The notes under the pieces are model-generated. The model was not told the origin of the DNA, did not search any database, and saw only the letters and a program-made list of their open reading frames with translations. Source: Psococerastis gibbosa (Eukaryota; Arthropoda; Insecta; Psocodea; Psocidae). From it: a stretch of 64,000 nt of DNA. The stretch is taken from the NCBI GenBank assembly GCA_963971405.1, contig OZ020492.1:10528151-10592150 (forward strand). The letters run 5' to 3'. This document shows positions 44,992 through 56,494 of this stretch, piece after piece; positions within the stretch are counted from its first letter, which is position 1; the number at the start of each line of letters is the position of its first letter. Position numbers and translations under genes: made by a program.

Positions 44992-45856
44992 GACCGATCC
45001 GAGTTTACTTGAACATGCTTTCCAATTTATCATAATTAGTAGACAGAGAAAATGAGTAATTTCATGGTACATAATTTCCTATGGTTAAATTTCCGATATC
45101 TGGGGGGGGGGGGGGCGTCCATCCATCTAACGTCACTGGAGGTGAGGTAAATTCTAGATAATTCAGACCAACACATTACCACACAGCAATAATGGCACAG
45201 CACGCAATGCATTTGAGCGTGAATTTTCTACAATTAAAAAAAAAAAAAAAAAAAACATTTTTTTCCACAAAACCGAATAGTTTTTTGGGAAGCAACCTGT
45301 CCGGTTTCGTTACTCAATTTAAAACCTAAAACATGCCTGAAGGTAGAAATCATTGATGGAAAGGTTTCGCAGAAAAAAATTTTTTTAGTTATTTTTAATG
45401 AAAATTCGGTTATTTTTATTTTTTTACCCCCAGAAGCAAACTATCAAGGGGCAAGCGACCCCCTACATTTTGTCAACATTATCACAACTACAAAATATGT
45501 GAATTTAAAAGAAATCGTTGGAGCCGTTTTTGATAAATAATGTTTTTGACGTTTTTTTTTTGGAGTTTTTTGAGAATAAACCCCCCCCCCCCAAATTGAG
45601 TTAGCCCAAAATAAAAAAAAGTGGTCTCGAGGTATGATTTTTTTAAACCTACATGCTGAATTTTATCATAATCGACCGAGCAGTTTGCCCGGAAATCGAT
45701 GAACAGACAGACAGAGCGACAGACAGACAGACATTTCGTAAAAACCACTTTTTTGGGTTCCTGTGACATCAAAACGCGTAATTCCGTTGAAATCTCGGAA
45801 TCGAAAATTTGGACCGTCACAAAGCTTTCCTTATACTACGTATAAATTGGCAAGCA
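44992..45856 (-). mobile_element. HINE-like element, copy 6, inserted in a LINE
   Basis: About 865 bp on the minus strand. The 3' hairpin end is at the left (CCGAGTTTACTTGAACATGC) and TTTATACGTAGTATAAGG near the right. Runs of 14 G (45102-45115) and 12 C (45581-45592). The LINE halves on both sides are contiguous parts of one protein. Confidence 0.87.
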
Positions 45857-46010
45857 AAAAGAAGCCAGAAGGATACCACAGGCCGAGACTGCGATGGGAA
45901 GCTGGGGTGAGAGAAGTGCTCAGGCAGATAGGAATACGAGGATGGAGGATCCAAGTACAGGACTGTGCCTCATGGGGAAATGTTGTCAAACCCGTACCCT
46001 CCATGGGTTG
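45857..46010 (+). pseudogene. LINE C-terminal fragment, right half
   Basis: Reads KPEGYHRPRLRWEAGVREVL and RQIGIRGWRIQVQDCASWGN. This is the GRPxxRWxDxVxxDLxxxG..W...A.DR..W block that follows LRWLEHV in these LINEs. Only the HINE separates the two halves. Confidence 0.82.
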
Positions 46011-46210
46011 TAGAACGACAGCGTAAGTGTAAGGCTACGACCCCCTAGACAGTCTCCGCCTCTTGGCTCATAGGCTAGTTCCCAGCACCTAACAATGCGT
46101 GGCAGCGAAGTATCTGTGACCGATGATGGGAGCCTCCCGGAAAAAGTTCCAGCATCTGCCGATGGACAGCAGTCTGGCTTTCTGCCACAGGTCCGGTCTT
46201 TCTGTTTATT

Positions 46211-47048
46211 GCTTTCCAATTTATACGTAGTATAAGGAAAGCTTTGTGATGGTCGAAATTTCCGATTCCGAGATTTCAACGGAGTTACACATTTTGAGGT
46301 CCCCGGAACCCAAAAAAGTGGTTTTTACGAAATGTCTGTCTGTCTGTCTGTTCATCTATTTCCGGGCAAACTACTCGGCCAATTTTCATGAAATTTTGTA
46401 TGTAGGTTCACAAAAATCATGCCTCACGACCATAATTTTTTATTTTGGGCTAACTCAATTTGGGGGGGGTTTTATTTTCAAAAAACATCAAAAAAAGTCT
46501 AAAAAAATTATTTCTCAGAAACGGCTCCAACAATTTCTATTAAATTCACATATATTGTAGTCGTTATTAATGTTAACAAAATGCGGGGAGTCGCTTCCCC
46601 CTTGATTGTTTCCTTCTGGGGGTAAAAAAATAAAAATAACTAATTTTTAATGAAAAATGACTAAAAAATTTTTTTCTGCGAAACCTTTCTATCGATGATT
46701 TCTACCTTCAGGCATGTTTTAGGTGTTAAATTAGTAACGAAACCGGACAGGTTGCTTTCCCAAAAAACTATTTGGTTTGTGCAAAAAAAAAAAAAATGTT
46801 TTTGATAAAATGAAAATTCACGCTCAAATGCATTGCGTGCCCTGCCATTATTGCTGTGTGGTAATGTAATGTAATGTCTGACCTATCTAGAATTTACTTC
46901 ACCTACAGTGACGTCAGGTGGACAACCCCCCCCCCTGAGATGTCCGAAATTTAACTATAGGAATATTATTTACCATGAAATTACTCATTTTCTCTATCTA
47001 CTAATTGATAAATTGGAAAGCATGTTCGAGTAAACTCGGACCGGTTCT
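46211..47048 (+). mobile_element. HINE-like element, copy 7 (complete)
   Basis: From GCTTTCCAATTTATACGTAG to AAATTGGAAAGCATGTTCGA and ACTCGGACCGGTTCTTT. GTCT repeats are at about 46335-46350 and a run of 10 C at 46926-46935. It lies opposite in orientation to copy 6, 355 bases away. Confidence 0.88.
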
Positions 47049-47914
47049 TTCCATACTCTTTCATTTTAGGAGTGAACTCAGCTAAATCATGCATGCAGCG
47101 ACATGGCAATTGGCAGGAGCATGATCTCAAAAGTGTCCATGGGCAGATTGCTCCCTGAGTTTCGGAATATAAATATAAATAAATGAATAATAGTGTTTAT
47201 TCAGTAATCAGTAAATCCTTATCACTAGTCTACATTACGCTACATTAGGCGGCTTCGATCAAATTAATTCTATTAGACAATTAAGTAGCCTATTTTTCAG
47301 TAAAGAAAGAATTTTAATGCTGCTTTCGTAATATACCAGGCTCCCATTTAATTAAGGAATTAAACTTAATTCTGAAACAAGCTTGAATTAAACTAAAAAG
47401 GCTGGCAAATTTTTTAATGATTACACCTCGAAACGGGTTGCAAAAATATGGAAAAAGGGCTGAAGCGAAAGGGTTTAGGTGGTGGAAAATTGAAATAGGG
47501 GAGTTTGGTGCCAGTCGAAAATGGGATGGGATGAAATCACAGGGTTCCACAGCAATTCTCGCTATGGCTATTTCAAAATACTTTTTTCCTATTCCAAGCA
47601 TGAACCCATCTATCTGTCGGGCATTTGAATTCTCTTACATTTTTATAAAATAAATGTTTCGAAGGAGTTATTTTATTTCTTTTTACTTGCTCATCTGAAG
47701 CGTAAAGTGAAAGCATAGAAAATGTAAGCTAAATATAGATTTGCTAAGTTATTAAAATTATGACAATAAAATATTGTAAATAATACCTTATCGAAAGCTG
47801 TATTATAATCAAATCAAATCAATTGTATTTAATTCTAACTCAAAGTACAGGATACAAATCAACAATTCCCAGCCCCAAAATTAATGTTCCTAAAAATGTG
47901 CTTGAGGAGGGAAC
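47049..47914. other. Unassigned intergenic DNA
   Basis: No gene recognised. The stretch 47320-47640 has open frames on both strands and looks less repetitive, but no family is evident. A CAAAT repeat near 47815-47830 may be an element tail. Confidence 0.35.
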
Positions 47915-48050
47915 ACGTTGCCCCGGAAAGGTATAGGTCGTGAGTTCGAGCCCCGGAGCGTCCGGTTTTTATTGCCTGTTTTCGGATATAGTGTCTTGAG
48001 AAGGCTGCCTCTTTAGTCTAAGCCAATTTAATGATAACTATTGATAAGCC
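47915..48050 (+). mobile_element. SINE-2-like copy
   Basis: TATAGGTCGTGAGTTCGAGC with CCCGG provides a box B, then TCCGGTTTTTATTGCCTG and AGAAGGCTGCCTCTTTAGTC. It follows the order of 53985-54110. Confidence 0.6.
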
Positions 48051-48114
48051 AAAATGAAGATTGTTTAATGTTCCTTTCATTCAGGCTGATTTCTCACTTC
48101 ACTTCACACATATT

Positions 48115-48272
48115 AAATAAATAAATAAGGACTTTTTATGGTTTCTATTACTAAGCCAACCTAGCCGAGTTAGGGCTATAAAGCCCTCTCTTACACTCAA
48201 CTAAGAAGGCCTGGGGCCACCTGCTTTACATGCCCTCCGAAGCATGGCCAGAAAATGTAGCCAGTGTGGGAC
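48115..48272 (-). mobile_element. tRNA-derived SINE-1, copy 4 (5'-truncated)
   Basis: The body from GTCCCACACTGGCTACATTT to AGGTTGGCTTAGTAATAGAA and the AAATA tail is present. The tRNA-like head is missing, and the break is sharp at 48272. Confidence 0.82.
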
Positions 48273-48465
48273 ATATTCCGCAAAAGCCACTCTTTTGATT
48301 CTCGATTAAAAATGGTTTTATTAAGTGCAGCAGCACGTCAGAGAACAATGAATCAGTTATTGTTTGAGTGAAAGAAGAAGAAACCTTGAATAAGTGAAGA
48401 CGTTCCGGTCTGATTTTCTAAGATCTGTAGACTGTTGGTTAGGAAATACCATGAGGAATATTTTT

Positions 48466-48503
48466 GTGACAAAATGACAAAATGACAAAATGACAAAATG
48501 ACA
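48466..48503 (+). repeat. GACAAAAT short tandem array
   Basis: Five near-perfect copies of an 8-base unit. It may be the tail of an adjacent element. Confidence 0.85.
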
Positions 48504-49570
48504 CCAATTCCCAGGTTCGCCCCTATTTCACTGGGCTAAAAATTGATATGATTTATAAAATAGATACATCAATTAATGTAGGGGAACACTTTTTCTATCT
48601 ACTTATTCCCAAATGATAGCTCTTTTATCGAAATTTCCCGTGGCAAGGGATATTTTACTCCTATCAGGTTTTTATCTCTGAGGCTTTTATCTTTTATGTC
48701 CCTCAAAGATTGCATCCATTGATTTTGAGCAAAATCCCCGTCCAACCCATATAGAAACGCAAACACGAAATACGTGTAATTCTCATGCAGGGAGAAACGG
48801 TTAGTTGGGGAGAAAGTGGTTTACATTTATCAAGCGTAACCTACCCCCCCCCCTCCCATGATAATTTAGGTTCAAAAAATGTCCCATTTTTTCCAGAGGG
48901 GAGAGATGTTGCAAAGTGTCGGAGAATTCTCTAGTTATCATGCAATCATTTACAGGCTGGGCCTTATTTTCATCCCTGCCAAATTTTTCTTCCTCTCTTG
49001 TATGCGAGAATCCTCTGTTCATTTATATTTTTGTCTGTTTCTCTTTCAAAGGGGGTTCTTTTGTGTAGTTTAAGGGATAGGGTTGCATTTTATACTATAC
49101 CTTCACATATCCCACTTTATTGGATAATTGTAAGAGCAAGTCGAAACGCACAAAATTCACCAAATGTTAAACTTATGAAAGCCAATTTTCTTACTATCTC
49201 TTGTTATTTGGCAGAGTATTAAAAAAAAAACATATATTAGGCTACTTTAAAAATTATTAGCTATTATTTCGAGAATCACAATCAGAATATGGTACAATTA
49301 ACATGACCTTTAAACTAATTTAAGTGTTACACACACTAATAGCGTCTACTAAACAAAGTTCTGATGGTGCAAAAAATTATTTTACAGGCATCAAGATTGA
49401 GATTGAGAATATGATGGTGAAGTAGAAGAAGATGAAGGGGAAGTAAAAGAAAAGAGGAAGCCGAAGATGACGATGATAAAGAAGAAGGTTATGAAGGAGA
49501 AGAAGCAGAAGATGACGATGAAGGAGGGGAAGAAGAACATCGTGGTGAAGGATAATAAGATGAAGAAAGA
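48504..49570. other. Unassigned intergenic DNA with a GA-rich tract
   Basis: 49410-49560 is a purine-rich GAA/GAT/GAG low-complexity tract that produces spurious open frames. The remainder shows no gene. A run of 10 C lies at 48844-48853. Confidence 0.4.
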
Positions 49571-49577
49571 GAAGTAC

Positions 49578-49799
49578 ATGTCAGGACATGTAGAGCAGTG
49601 GTACGGACTCTGACTTTCACCCGAAAGGGTGTTGGTTCGAGTCCTACACTTCCTACATTTTCTGGCCATGCTTCGGAGGGCATTTAAAGCAGGCGGTCCC
49701 GGGCCTTCCTAATTGAGTGTAAGAGATGGCTTTATAGCCCTAACTCCGCTAGGTTGGCTTAGTAATAGAACAAAAAGTCATTATTTATTTATTTATTGA
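49578..49799 (+). mobile_element. tRNA-derived SINE-1, copy 5 (best preserved)
   Basis: The head has ACATGTAGAGCAGTGG (box-A-like) and box B GGTTCGAGTCC. The complete body follows (TTTCTGGCCATGCTTCGG, GCGGTCCCGGGCCTTCC, GGCTTTATAGCCCTAACTCC) with a TATTT tail. It can serve as the family reference. Confidence 0.9.
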
Positions 49800-50876
49800 A
49801 GTAGAAGAAAAGAAGAACCAGAAGATGATGATGGTGATGAAGAAGAATAAGAAGTAGATTCCGGAATTTAGAAAGAAATTTGAAGGATTTGAAAGAGAAT
49901 TTGAAGCACTGAGAAGCCCCTCCCCCTCCCCATTACCCCATTTCTTCTGTTCCATTGAACATTTTATTTTTTCTACTTCAAGAAGGTCGTAGGCTATGTA
50001 ATAATTCTATCACAGAGAAAAAAGTATAAATGTATATCTTGGGTATTAGGCTATATCTTTCTCTGTGATTCCAAGATAAAAAATATCAGACCGCCCCCCC
50101 CCCCCCAAAACATTTAGAAAACTCCCAACTTATATCTAGTTGATGCTGATGAAATGTAATCCTTAGAAGCCTAGAGTACATAAATAAGCCAAAAAACTTT
50201 CAATCCAAAAACTAAGGGAAACAAAAATTCCTGACTGAGTTTTAAGAGGACAGCTTTTACAGCAGGGTAAAAGTCTTTTTTATGACTTTCCTTCGACTCG
50301 AAAGCGATATTGTGCCTTTCTTCGTTTCAATACTGAGAATCGTGGATTATTTAATTCAATTATTTAATTATAATCACAACGTATAATCCCGAATGAAAGC
50401 GAGAAACTTATAGGCAAATAATTTTGTAAAGTATTTTAAGTCCATTAGCTAATTTATTTAAACTAATAGAAGCCTGGAAAAAATATAAATTTGGTTTACT
50501 TTTGTTCTTATTATTGTTTTGGTACAAGATCCAGTCAACTGAAATAGTTTGTAGCGCAGTGGACATCAGTAAGTGAGGCAATGGACCGTGTCAAATCCGT
50601 TACGACGACGGGGATGGGGGGGGGGGGGGGTTTAGGGAGTTCAGGCAGGGGGGGGGGAGTGGTTAAAATTTAGTAGCACCTTTCTGATTCATCCGTTTCA
50701 AACTTTTGGGAAGTTGGATGAAAGCTTCAGAATTTAAGTTTTGATTTAACTTTTCCACTTATACGCGGCAGTATGATTTACGATAAAATAGAACAATAGG
50801 TTTATGCTCATTTGAATGGATTCACGACGTTAGCTATGGAACAATGACATAAGTATTGCCAATATACACTGTAATC

Positions 50877-51047
50877 ATGGCCGTGCCCAGGGGGGTGGTC
50901 CAAGGGGACCAGATCACCCCCCCCCCCCCGGAATAATTTTTTATGTAAACCTGTATTGTTTGAAGAATTCACCGATTAATTCATTAATACATTGAAATAA
51001 ATAAAAAAAATTGACCCCCCCCCAAATCAAAACCTGGTCACGGCCTT
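50877..51047. mobile_element. Short MITE with GGCCGTGCCCAGG ends, copy 3
   Basis: The left end TGGCCGTGCCCAGG and the right end CCTGGTCACGGCCTT are inverted. A run of 13 C is at 50917-50929. Same family as 17400-17532. Confidence 0.75.
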
Positions 51048-52399
51048 GACTGTAATACTAATTGTAACATGCTGTACGATATATGCACGCCACTCACCAA
51101 TAAGTTGAGATATTTTCAAAACTTTTTCATGAAGAGGTCCATGAAAACAAAACAACGCTTAAAATGAGGAGTCACGTGCGGAAACCTTTCCTCTAACATT
51201 TCCCCTTGTACAAAAGACTTCAAAATTGCCTTTTTCCTTTTGTGCGCTTATTGCTTAACCTTCGAACCCTTCCCATTGTTTCTATCTCTGCCTACGAAAA
51301 AAAAAAAACGTTAGAAATGTCACCCAGCAAAATAAAATGGTCTTTGAGCCCTTTATTGGTCAAGTTCCCCGAGTGCCTTCTAATTTTGTGCGTCACCATT
51401 TTCTACACTCTCTTAAATTGAAGTTAAATGTCAAATTCGAAAGGTGAAAGGTGAATAAGACCGGCCAATTCGGATGTGTCGAGAAGTTCAATTCGAGGTT
51501 CACATTGGGTCCCTCAGGTTACATTTTTCCTTAGCTGAGATAGCTGTGTCAGCCTTTGGACTAGGTCCTGATTTTGTGTCGCTACAGTTTGGTTATCATA
51601 CGTCCCCATATCGCAGCCAGGACTCCGCCTCAAAAATTTGCCTAATTCCTTAATAACCCCTTCAACATCGAAACGTGTAATTACGCTAAAATTTCGACCA
51701 CCACAAAGCTAACCTTAAAACGTATAAATCCTTGGAGAATTTAATTTGTTATAAATCAAGAAACTTCAAAATAAACTTGTATTTTTATGTGAAAAAAAAT
51801 TAAACAATTCTCATAATATATATACAATATGTCATTACGTAACTATACCATTGACCTGGCTATCTCCCCTGCCCCCCCCCCGTATCCGTCCACTATGTAG
51901 GATTCCCATGCGAAAGTTGTTCATTTAGTACATGAAAAAAGAGGACTCCAGGCTACTCCTCACCCAGCAGCCCCCCCCCCCCAACAAACTCCGACTGTGT
52001 TGAATGGATGAGCTCCCCGCGAAGGAAAGGACCATCGAAATTGCGAGAGGAAACCTTCGGAGCCTTCCGTCCTTTGATATGCAAATGGCCAGCAATCCAC
52101 CCTTAGTGTTATTAATGGCTAGAATGGCTCCTACCGCTAAACTGACTATTTCAAACCATTTCCAGCCACATGGAATTGCCCCGCAATTTCCTTTACTCCC
52201 CCTCCCCCAAGCCCATCCCTCCTTGCTTCACACAACCCTGAAGGCATTTAAATTACATACAACGCCCTGAGAGGTCTACGTCTATGATGACAGAGGGAGG
52301 GGCGGCCATTTTCTGGTTCCTTTACTATAAAAAAAGGCTGCCCGTAGACTTCTTTTCCTTCACGCGCTTGGTCAAGTGGAAGTATGAAGGTTAAACGAA
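51048..52399. other. Unassigned intergenic DNA
   Basis: Includes a 60-bp HINE 5'-end fragment at about 51668-51728 and C runs at 51872-51881 and 51971-51982. The GC-richer block 52000-52275 has an 88-codon frame with no recognisable domain. Confidence 0.4.
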
Positions 52400-52618
52400 A
52401 TAAATAGATAAATAAAAAAATCTATTACTGAGCCGAAGAAGCGGAGTTAGAGTTATAAAGCTCTCTCTTACACTCAACTAGGAAGGCCCGAGACAGTCTG
52501 CTTTACAAGCCCTCCGAAGCATGGCCAGAAAATGTAGCGAGTGTGGGACCAACCTTTCGGGTGAAAGTCGGAGTCCGTGCTACTACTCTACATGTCCTAT
52601 CCTGACACAAAACTGTAA
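52400..52618 (-). mobile_element. tRNA-derived SINE-1, copy 6
   Basis: The body is present. Box B is damaged by a deletion (GGTTGGTCCC). The head has ACATGTAGAGTAGTAGCACG and the tail an AAATA repeat. Confidence 0.82.
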
Positions 52619-52759
52619 TAAGTAAAAAGTTTTAAAAATTTCAATATACGCATGAGTGGGGGAATTTTTTTCCTTTAATGCCTAGTCTTGAATGGTCAAC
52701 CCTCGGTTCATAAAAATAATTTAACTATAGAAGATGCTAGCAGCGGGAAACAGCGGAAA

Positions 52760-53215
52760 TCACTCTCGTAAACCAGCCCATACCGCGTGATTTACCGAGG
52801 ACTGATGCAGTCGCAAAATTTAGACTCTACTGGGCACGACTACCTACAAGTGCACCTCCACCGGATCGGGTTGTAGACTCGGACACCTGTCCTCTTTGCA
52901 ACTTTGGGAGAATGGACGGTCTAGAACTTCAGGATTGCGCAGCCCTCTCCAACTACCAGGACAGAAACCCCTTGCGTCTTAACGGGGAAGCTCGTCAGCG
53001 TATGGCAGAGATGCCAAGAGCTGGCATTGGATAAAGTAAAGTAAGTTGTAGACTGGGACACCTGTCCTCTTTGCAACTTTGGGAAAATGAACGGTCTACA
53101 ACTTCAGGATTGCGCAGCCCTCTCCAACTACCAGGACAGAAACCTCTTGCGTCTTAACCGGGAAGCTCGTCGGCGTATGGCAGAGATGCCAAGAGCTGGC
53201 ATTGGATAAAGTAAG
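52760..53215 (+). pseudogene. LINE 3' end with its last ~175 bp tandemly duplicated
   Basis: One frame reads LPRTDAVAKFRLYWARLP and VDSDTCPLCNFGRMDGLELQ, then DCAALSNYQDR; another gives TGHDYLQVHLHRIG. These match the C-terminal CxxC zinc-knuckle region of an arthropod LINE, with a frameshift. Positions 52868-53040 and 53045-53215 are near-identical direct copies, each ending at GCTGGCATTGGATAAAGTAA. Confidence 0.8.
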
Positions 53216-53984
53216 TAAGGTTGATAATGTGACATAGTCGACTCTTCTACAAACTGGAATGCGGGCTCTCCCAACTGGCGGTTTTTGGGATTAATTTGAA
53301 TGGGCCTTTGATTGGTTAGGAAAGATAGATACCTCACACGTTCGACACCCCAGAAATATTTATTCAATTTAAAATCCTTTTTGCCATTCCTATCATGAAA
53401 TATTGAACAAAAAAACACGCACGAATAAGTTTCTATTTGATTTGAGGTCATCTGTTCATGATCGGAAGGGCAAACTGATGGCTTACAAAACCACTGGGAT
53501 ATTTCCCGACCCCCCTCCCTCCGGCCGATTTAACCCCATGACCCCCCTTATATTCCCCAATGTTTCCATTTCAATCATTTCATTTGACGCTCATTTGAAA
53601 CCTATAATGGGTGCTAAATCATGCAAAGGGATTGGCGGCAAAAAGGTCAGGTTTTTGGGAAATGCTATTATTTAATATTATGTGACTGTTGCGAGTAAGC
53701 AATGGTTGTAATAAAAAAAGGAAAGATATCTCAAATAAATTGAGTAGAGGCATAAGCTTTTGGTTTTCCGTATCAGCTTTTTAATGAGGACTGACCGAGG
53801 ATCCTATTACTTGACCACTGCTCTGTTTGTGAAGTTGTTGGCTGAAGCATAGCATCTTTTTCCCCTACCGTAAATCATCAAGGCATCCATTATATTATAG
53901 CAAAATCACATCAAATCAAATCAAATAAATTTATTCCAATTCTTCAACAATTCAGGTTTACATAATATCAAGGCCGTAGCCAAG
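53216..53984. other. Unassigned intergenic DNA
   Basis: The stretch 53225-53680 is open in places but matches nothing I know. A CAAAT repeat at 53907-53930 resembles the tail near 47815. Confidence 0.35.
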
Positions 53985-54110
53985 GGGGGCTCGCCCTGGA
54001 GAGGCGTAGATCGTGGGCTCGGATCCCGTCAAGTCCAGTTTTTCAAAATCCACTTATTTGGGATACAACGAGGAGGTTACCTCTTCAGCTTAACTTAGTT
54101 TAATGCCAGT
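53985..54110 (+). mobile_element. tRNA-derived SINE-2, copy 3
   Basis: GGAGAGGCGTAGATCGTGGG, box-B-like GGCTCGGATCCCG, then TCAAGTCCAGTTTTTC and GAGGAGGTTACCTCTTCAGC. Same order as the reverse complement of 42490-42625. Confidence 0.72.
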
Positions 54111-55307
54111 GTTATTAAACTACTCCAGTTGGATTGAAACGCATGTTGCTGACCACAACACACCAACTAGTGCAGTGGTGAATATAGAAGATCCTCTACC
54201 ATTCCTTTAGCCAAGATCCTTCACTTTTCATACCACCACAGTCTCCAGAGAATAAATTCAAAAAACGATACCAAGGAAACAGAACATACTTTGCGAGCAT
54301 TTCTGTTTCGCAGTAAAAAGACACTTTTCGTGGGAATTTCCAAAATATTGTGGTTACTTCAAAATACCATTCTTGAAAGCTTGAAGAAGTAAGCAGCTTA
54401 AAGACATCAGCAGATCTTGTAGGTAAACCCATACCTGGTAAACTTATTGTATGGAGCTTAGTTTTGAGACAAAATATGACATTTCCCAATTGAAAAGCGT
54501 GAAACAAATTGGGGCAAACATGTCTGGGAGAAAATGAGAGGTTGTGTTGAGTGTAGAGGAGAATGTATGGAATTCAGCGCTGCAGCAAAGTTCGTGTGTA
54601 ACCATAATAACACCATCTCTAATGCTAAAATTGCAAAAATCGTATCTCTACGAATTTCGCGTCAACACTTTGGGTAAATTTGATGTTTTTGCAAGTAATG
54701 GGGCCCTTGCAAGGCCGTAGCCAGAGGGGGAGGGGGGTTTCCATAAAAGGCAATTTGGAAATAAATTTGACTCAAAACTGATATTATTGTAGAGGTGAAC
54801 GATGTGGAACTCAAACGAGCTGCAACCAGGTGCAATAAATACCAATAACACATTCGAACAAAACTGAAACGTTCTTATATTATAGATCACTGCTCTACAT
54901 CTTGACGGACTACTGGTAGTCTGCCTTTTCTTCGGGCATGCCAGCCCCCCTCTCGATTTAGTCTGTAAGCTGTACTAATTCTTTTGTGTTTTGCTTTTCA
55001 TTTTCACATCCTACCTAAAACATTTGTTACTGCAACTGCTTTCTGTTTATTTAATTTTTAATTTTTAAATGAGGTTAATTGGATACAGTCATTAAATTGT
55101 TTGTACGCGAATTAACCTTTTTGTAAAATAAAAATAAAAATAAAAGTTCTAGCCCTTCCCAGTCTTTCTTCTTCCAAGAACCGGCCTCTGCTTTATGCAT
55201 TTTCTCTTAACTACCCCAGGCTACGGACAACAAGCTCCTACCAATAGCTAAAAGCTCCAAAAATCTGAGAATGCCGAGAAGTAGCAGAGGCAAGTCAAAA
55301 AGCAATT
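54111..55307. other. Unassigned intergenic DNA with a LINE-like tail
   Basis: The segment 54880-55145 ends in an AAAAT repeat (55125-55145), like a LINE 3' UTR, but no coding block is legible. The stretch 54200-54540 matches nothing recognised. Confidence 0.35.
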
Positions 55308-55642
55308 CAGTGATACCTTGAGATAAGAGTTTAATTCGTTCCGTAACCTTGCTTTTAAGTCAATTTGTTCGTATCTCAAAGCAATTTTCCCCACTGAAAT
55401 TAATTGAAATGCCATTAATCCGTTCCAGCCCCAAAAATCCTACCCCTAATTGTTTTTGTTACGTGTTTTTCAGTAATTTTTGAATGGTATTTTGGTTCCT
55501 TAATACATAATACATTAATACGTGGGATAATGCACGACGCGCAGGCGCTGTAAACTGGGTGGGTCGTGTGCAGCAGCTGGTGGTTCCTGGTATCTCGTAT
55601 GTGGGTCTTATGTAAGGACATTCGTATCTCGAGGTACCGCTG
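55308..55642. mobile_element. 335-bp MITE with CAGTGATACCTTGAGAT ends
   Basis: The left end CAGTGATACCTTGAGATAAG and the right end CTTTATCTCGAGG-type sequence (TATCTCGAGGTACCGCTG) are inverted. Just inside is AATTCGTTCCGTAACC, paired with ATTAATCCGTTCCAGCC. Such direct and inverted motifs are typical of a widely spread animal MITE type. The target duplication is not clear. Confidence 0.7.
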
Positions 55643-56308
55643 TAGGTGTCTGTTTGCCAAAATCACCCACAAATTGCAATAAATAAAACATTGAAAATCG
55701 AAAATCACCCGGAAATGCTTAAATTCCCAATCACATGAAAAGCTTAAGAAATAAACCAACACTGAACTATAAAATACAGAAATAGAAATTATAAACTATT
55801 TCAAAATAATAATTTAGGCTTATAAAACAAATTTTTGTTATCAGACAAGCTGTAAGCTTTGAGCTTGGAGGGTTGCCATGCGAAAATGAGAGGAACGAAA
55901 GGATGGTGAAAAACCTTTCTCTAAGGGTTATTACAAAAACCTTTCGACCTTAAAAAATTAAATTTACGCAGGTTCTGTCAGTAAATTGGTGAATAGTGAG
56001 CTTCCTCAATTTCTGATGAGGAGGCGGCTTGTGAAATGTAGGAGGTGAGAGGGTAGGTGAAAAGGGGAGCTATTACGAAAATTTTCTTCCATAGGCGGAT
56101 CTTAGTTATTTCCATTTGAGGGGGTCAAAATATCCGGCATTAATTAATTTTGCGTTGCCATCTAGGTACATGAGCTCCGAATTTTAAAACCAGCCTGTAG
56201 GATATCTTTATCATCAATATTCTTCTAAATAACAAAATCGGAGTAGGCATCCATTAGAACACAGCTAAAAATTGGTACACATTTAAGGACTACCATTATT
56301 ATTAGTAA

Positions 56309-56463
56309 GGGTGGATCCAGCGGAAAATTTAGGGGAGTCACAAGTTTTATATAAGTTTAAAAGATAATTTGTTTGTTGAAAAGTTGAGTTTTATTCAATT
56401 TTTTTATTATCTTATGAATTTACTCATTTACTCATGACCCCCTGACCCCTCTGTGGATCCGCC
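56309..56463. mobile_element. 155-bp MITE with GGTGGATCCNGCGG ends
   Basis: GGGTGGATCCAGCGG at the left faces CTGTGGATCCGCC at the right. The interior is AT-rich and noncoding. It is a single copy in the window. Confidence 0.6.
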
Positions 56464-56494
56464 ATTGATTATTAGTTACTATTTTTAAGGACCT

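Noticed and set aside
48466-48503. CRISPR-like direct repeats
   Set aside because: It is a contiguous 8-base microsatellite without spacers, in a eukaryotic genome.
49391-49683. Ser-rich minus-strand frames
   Set aside because: They translate a GA-rich low-complexity tract joined to a SINE.
52004-52270. 88-codon plus-strand frame in a GC-richer block
   Set aside because: No recognisable motif, signal peptide or splice context; not enough to call a gene.
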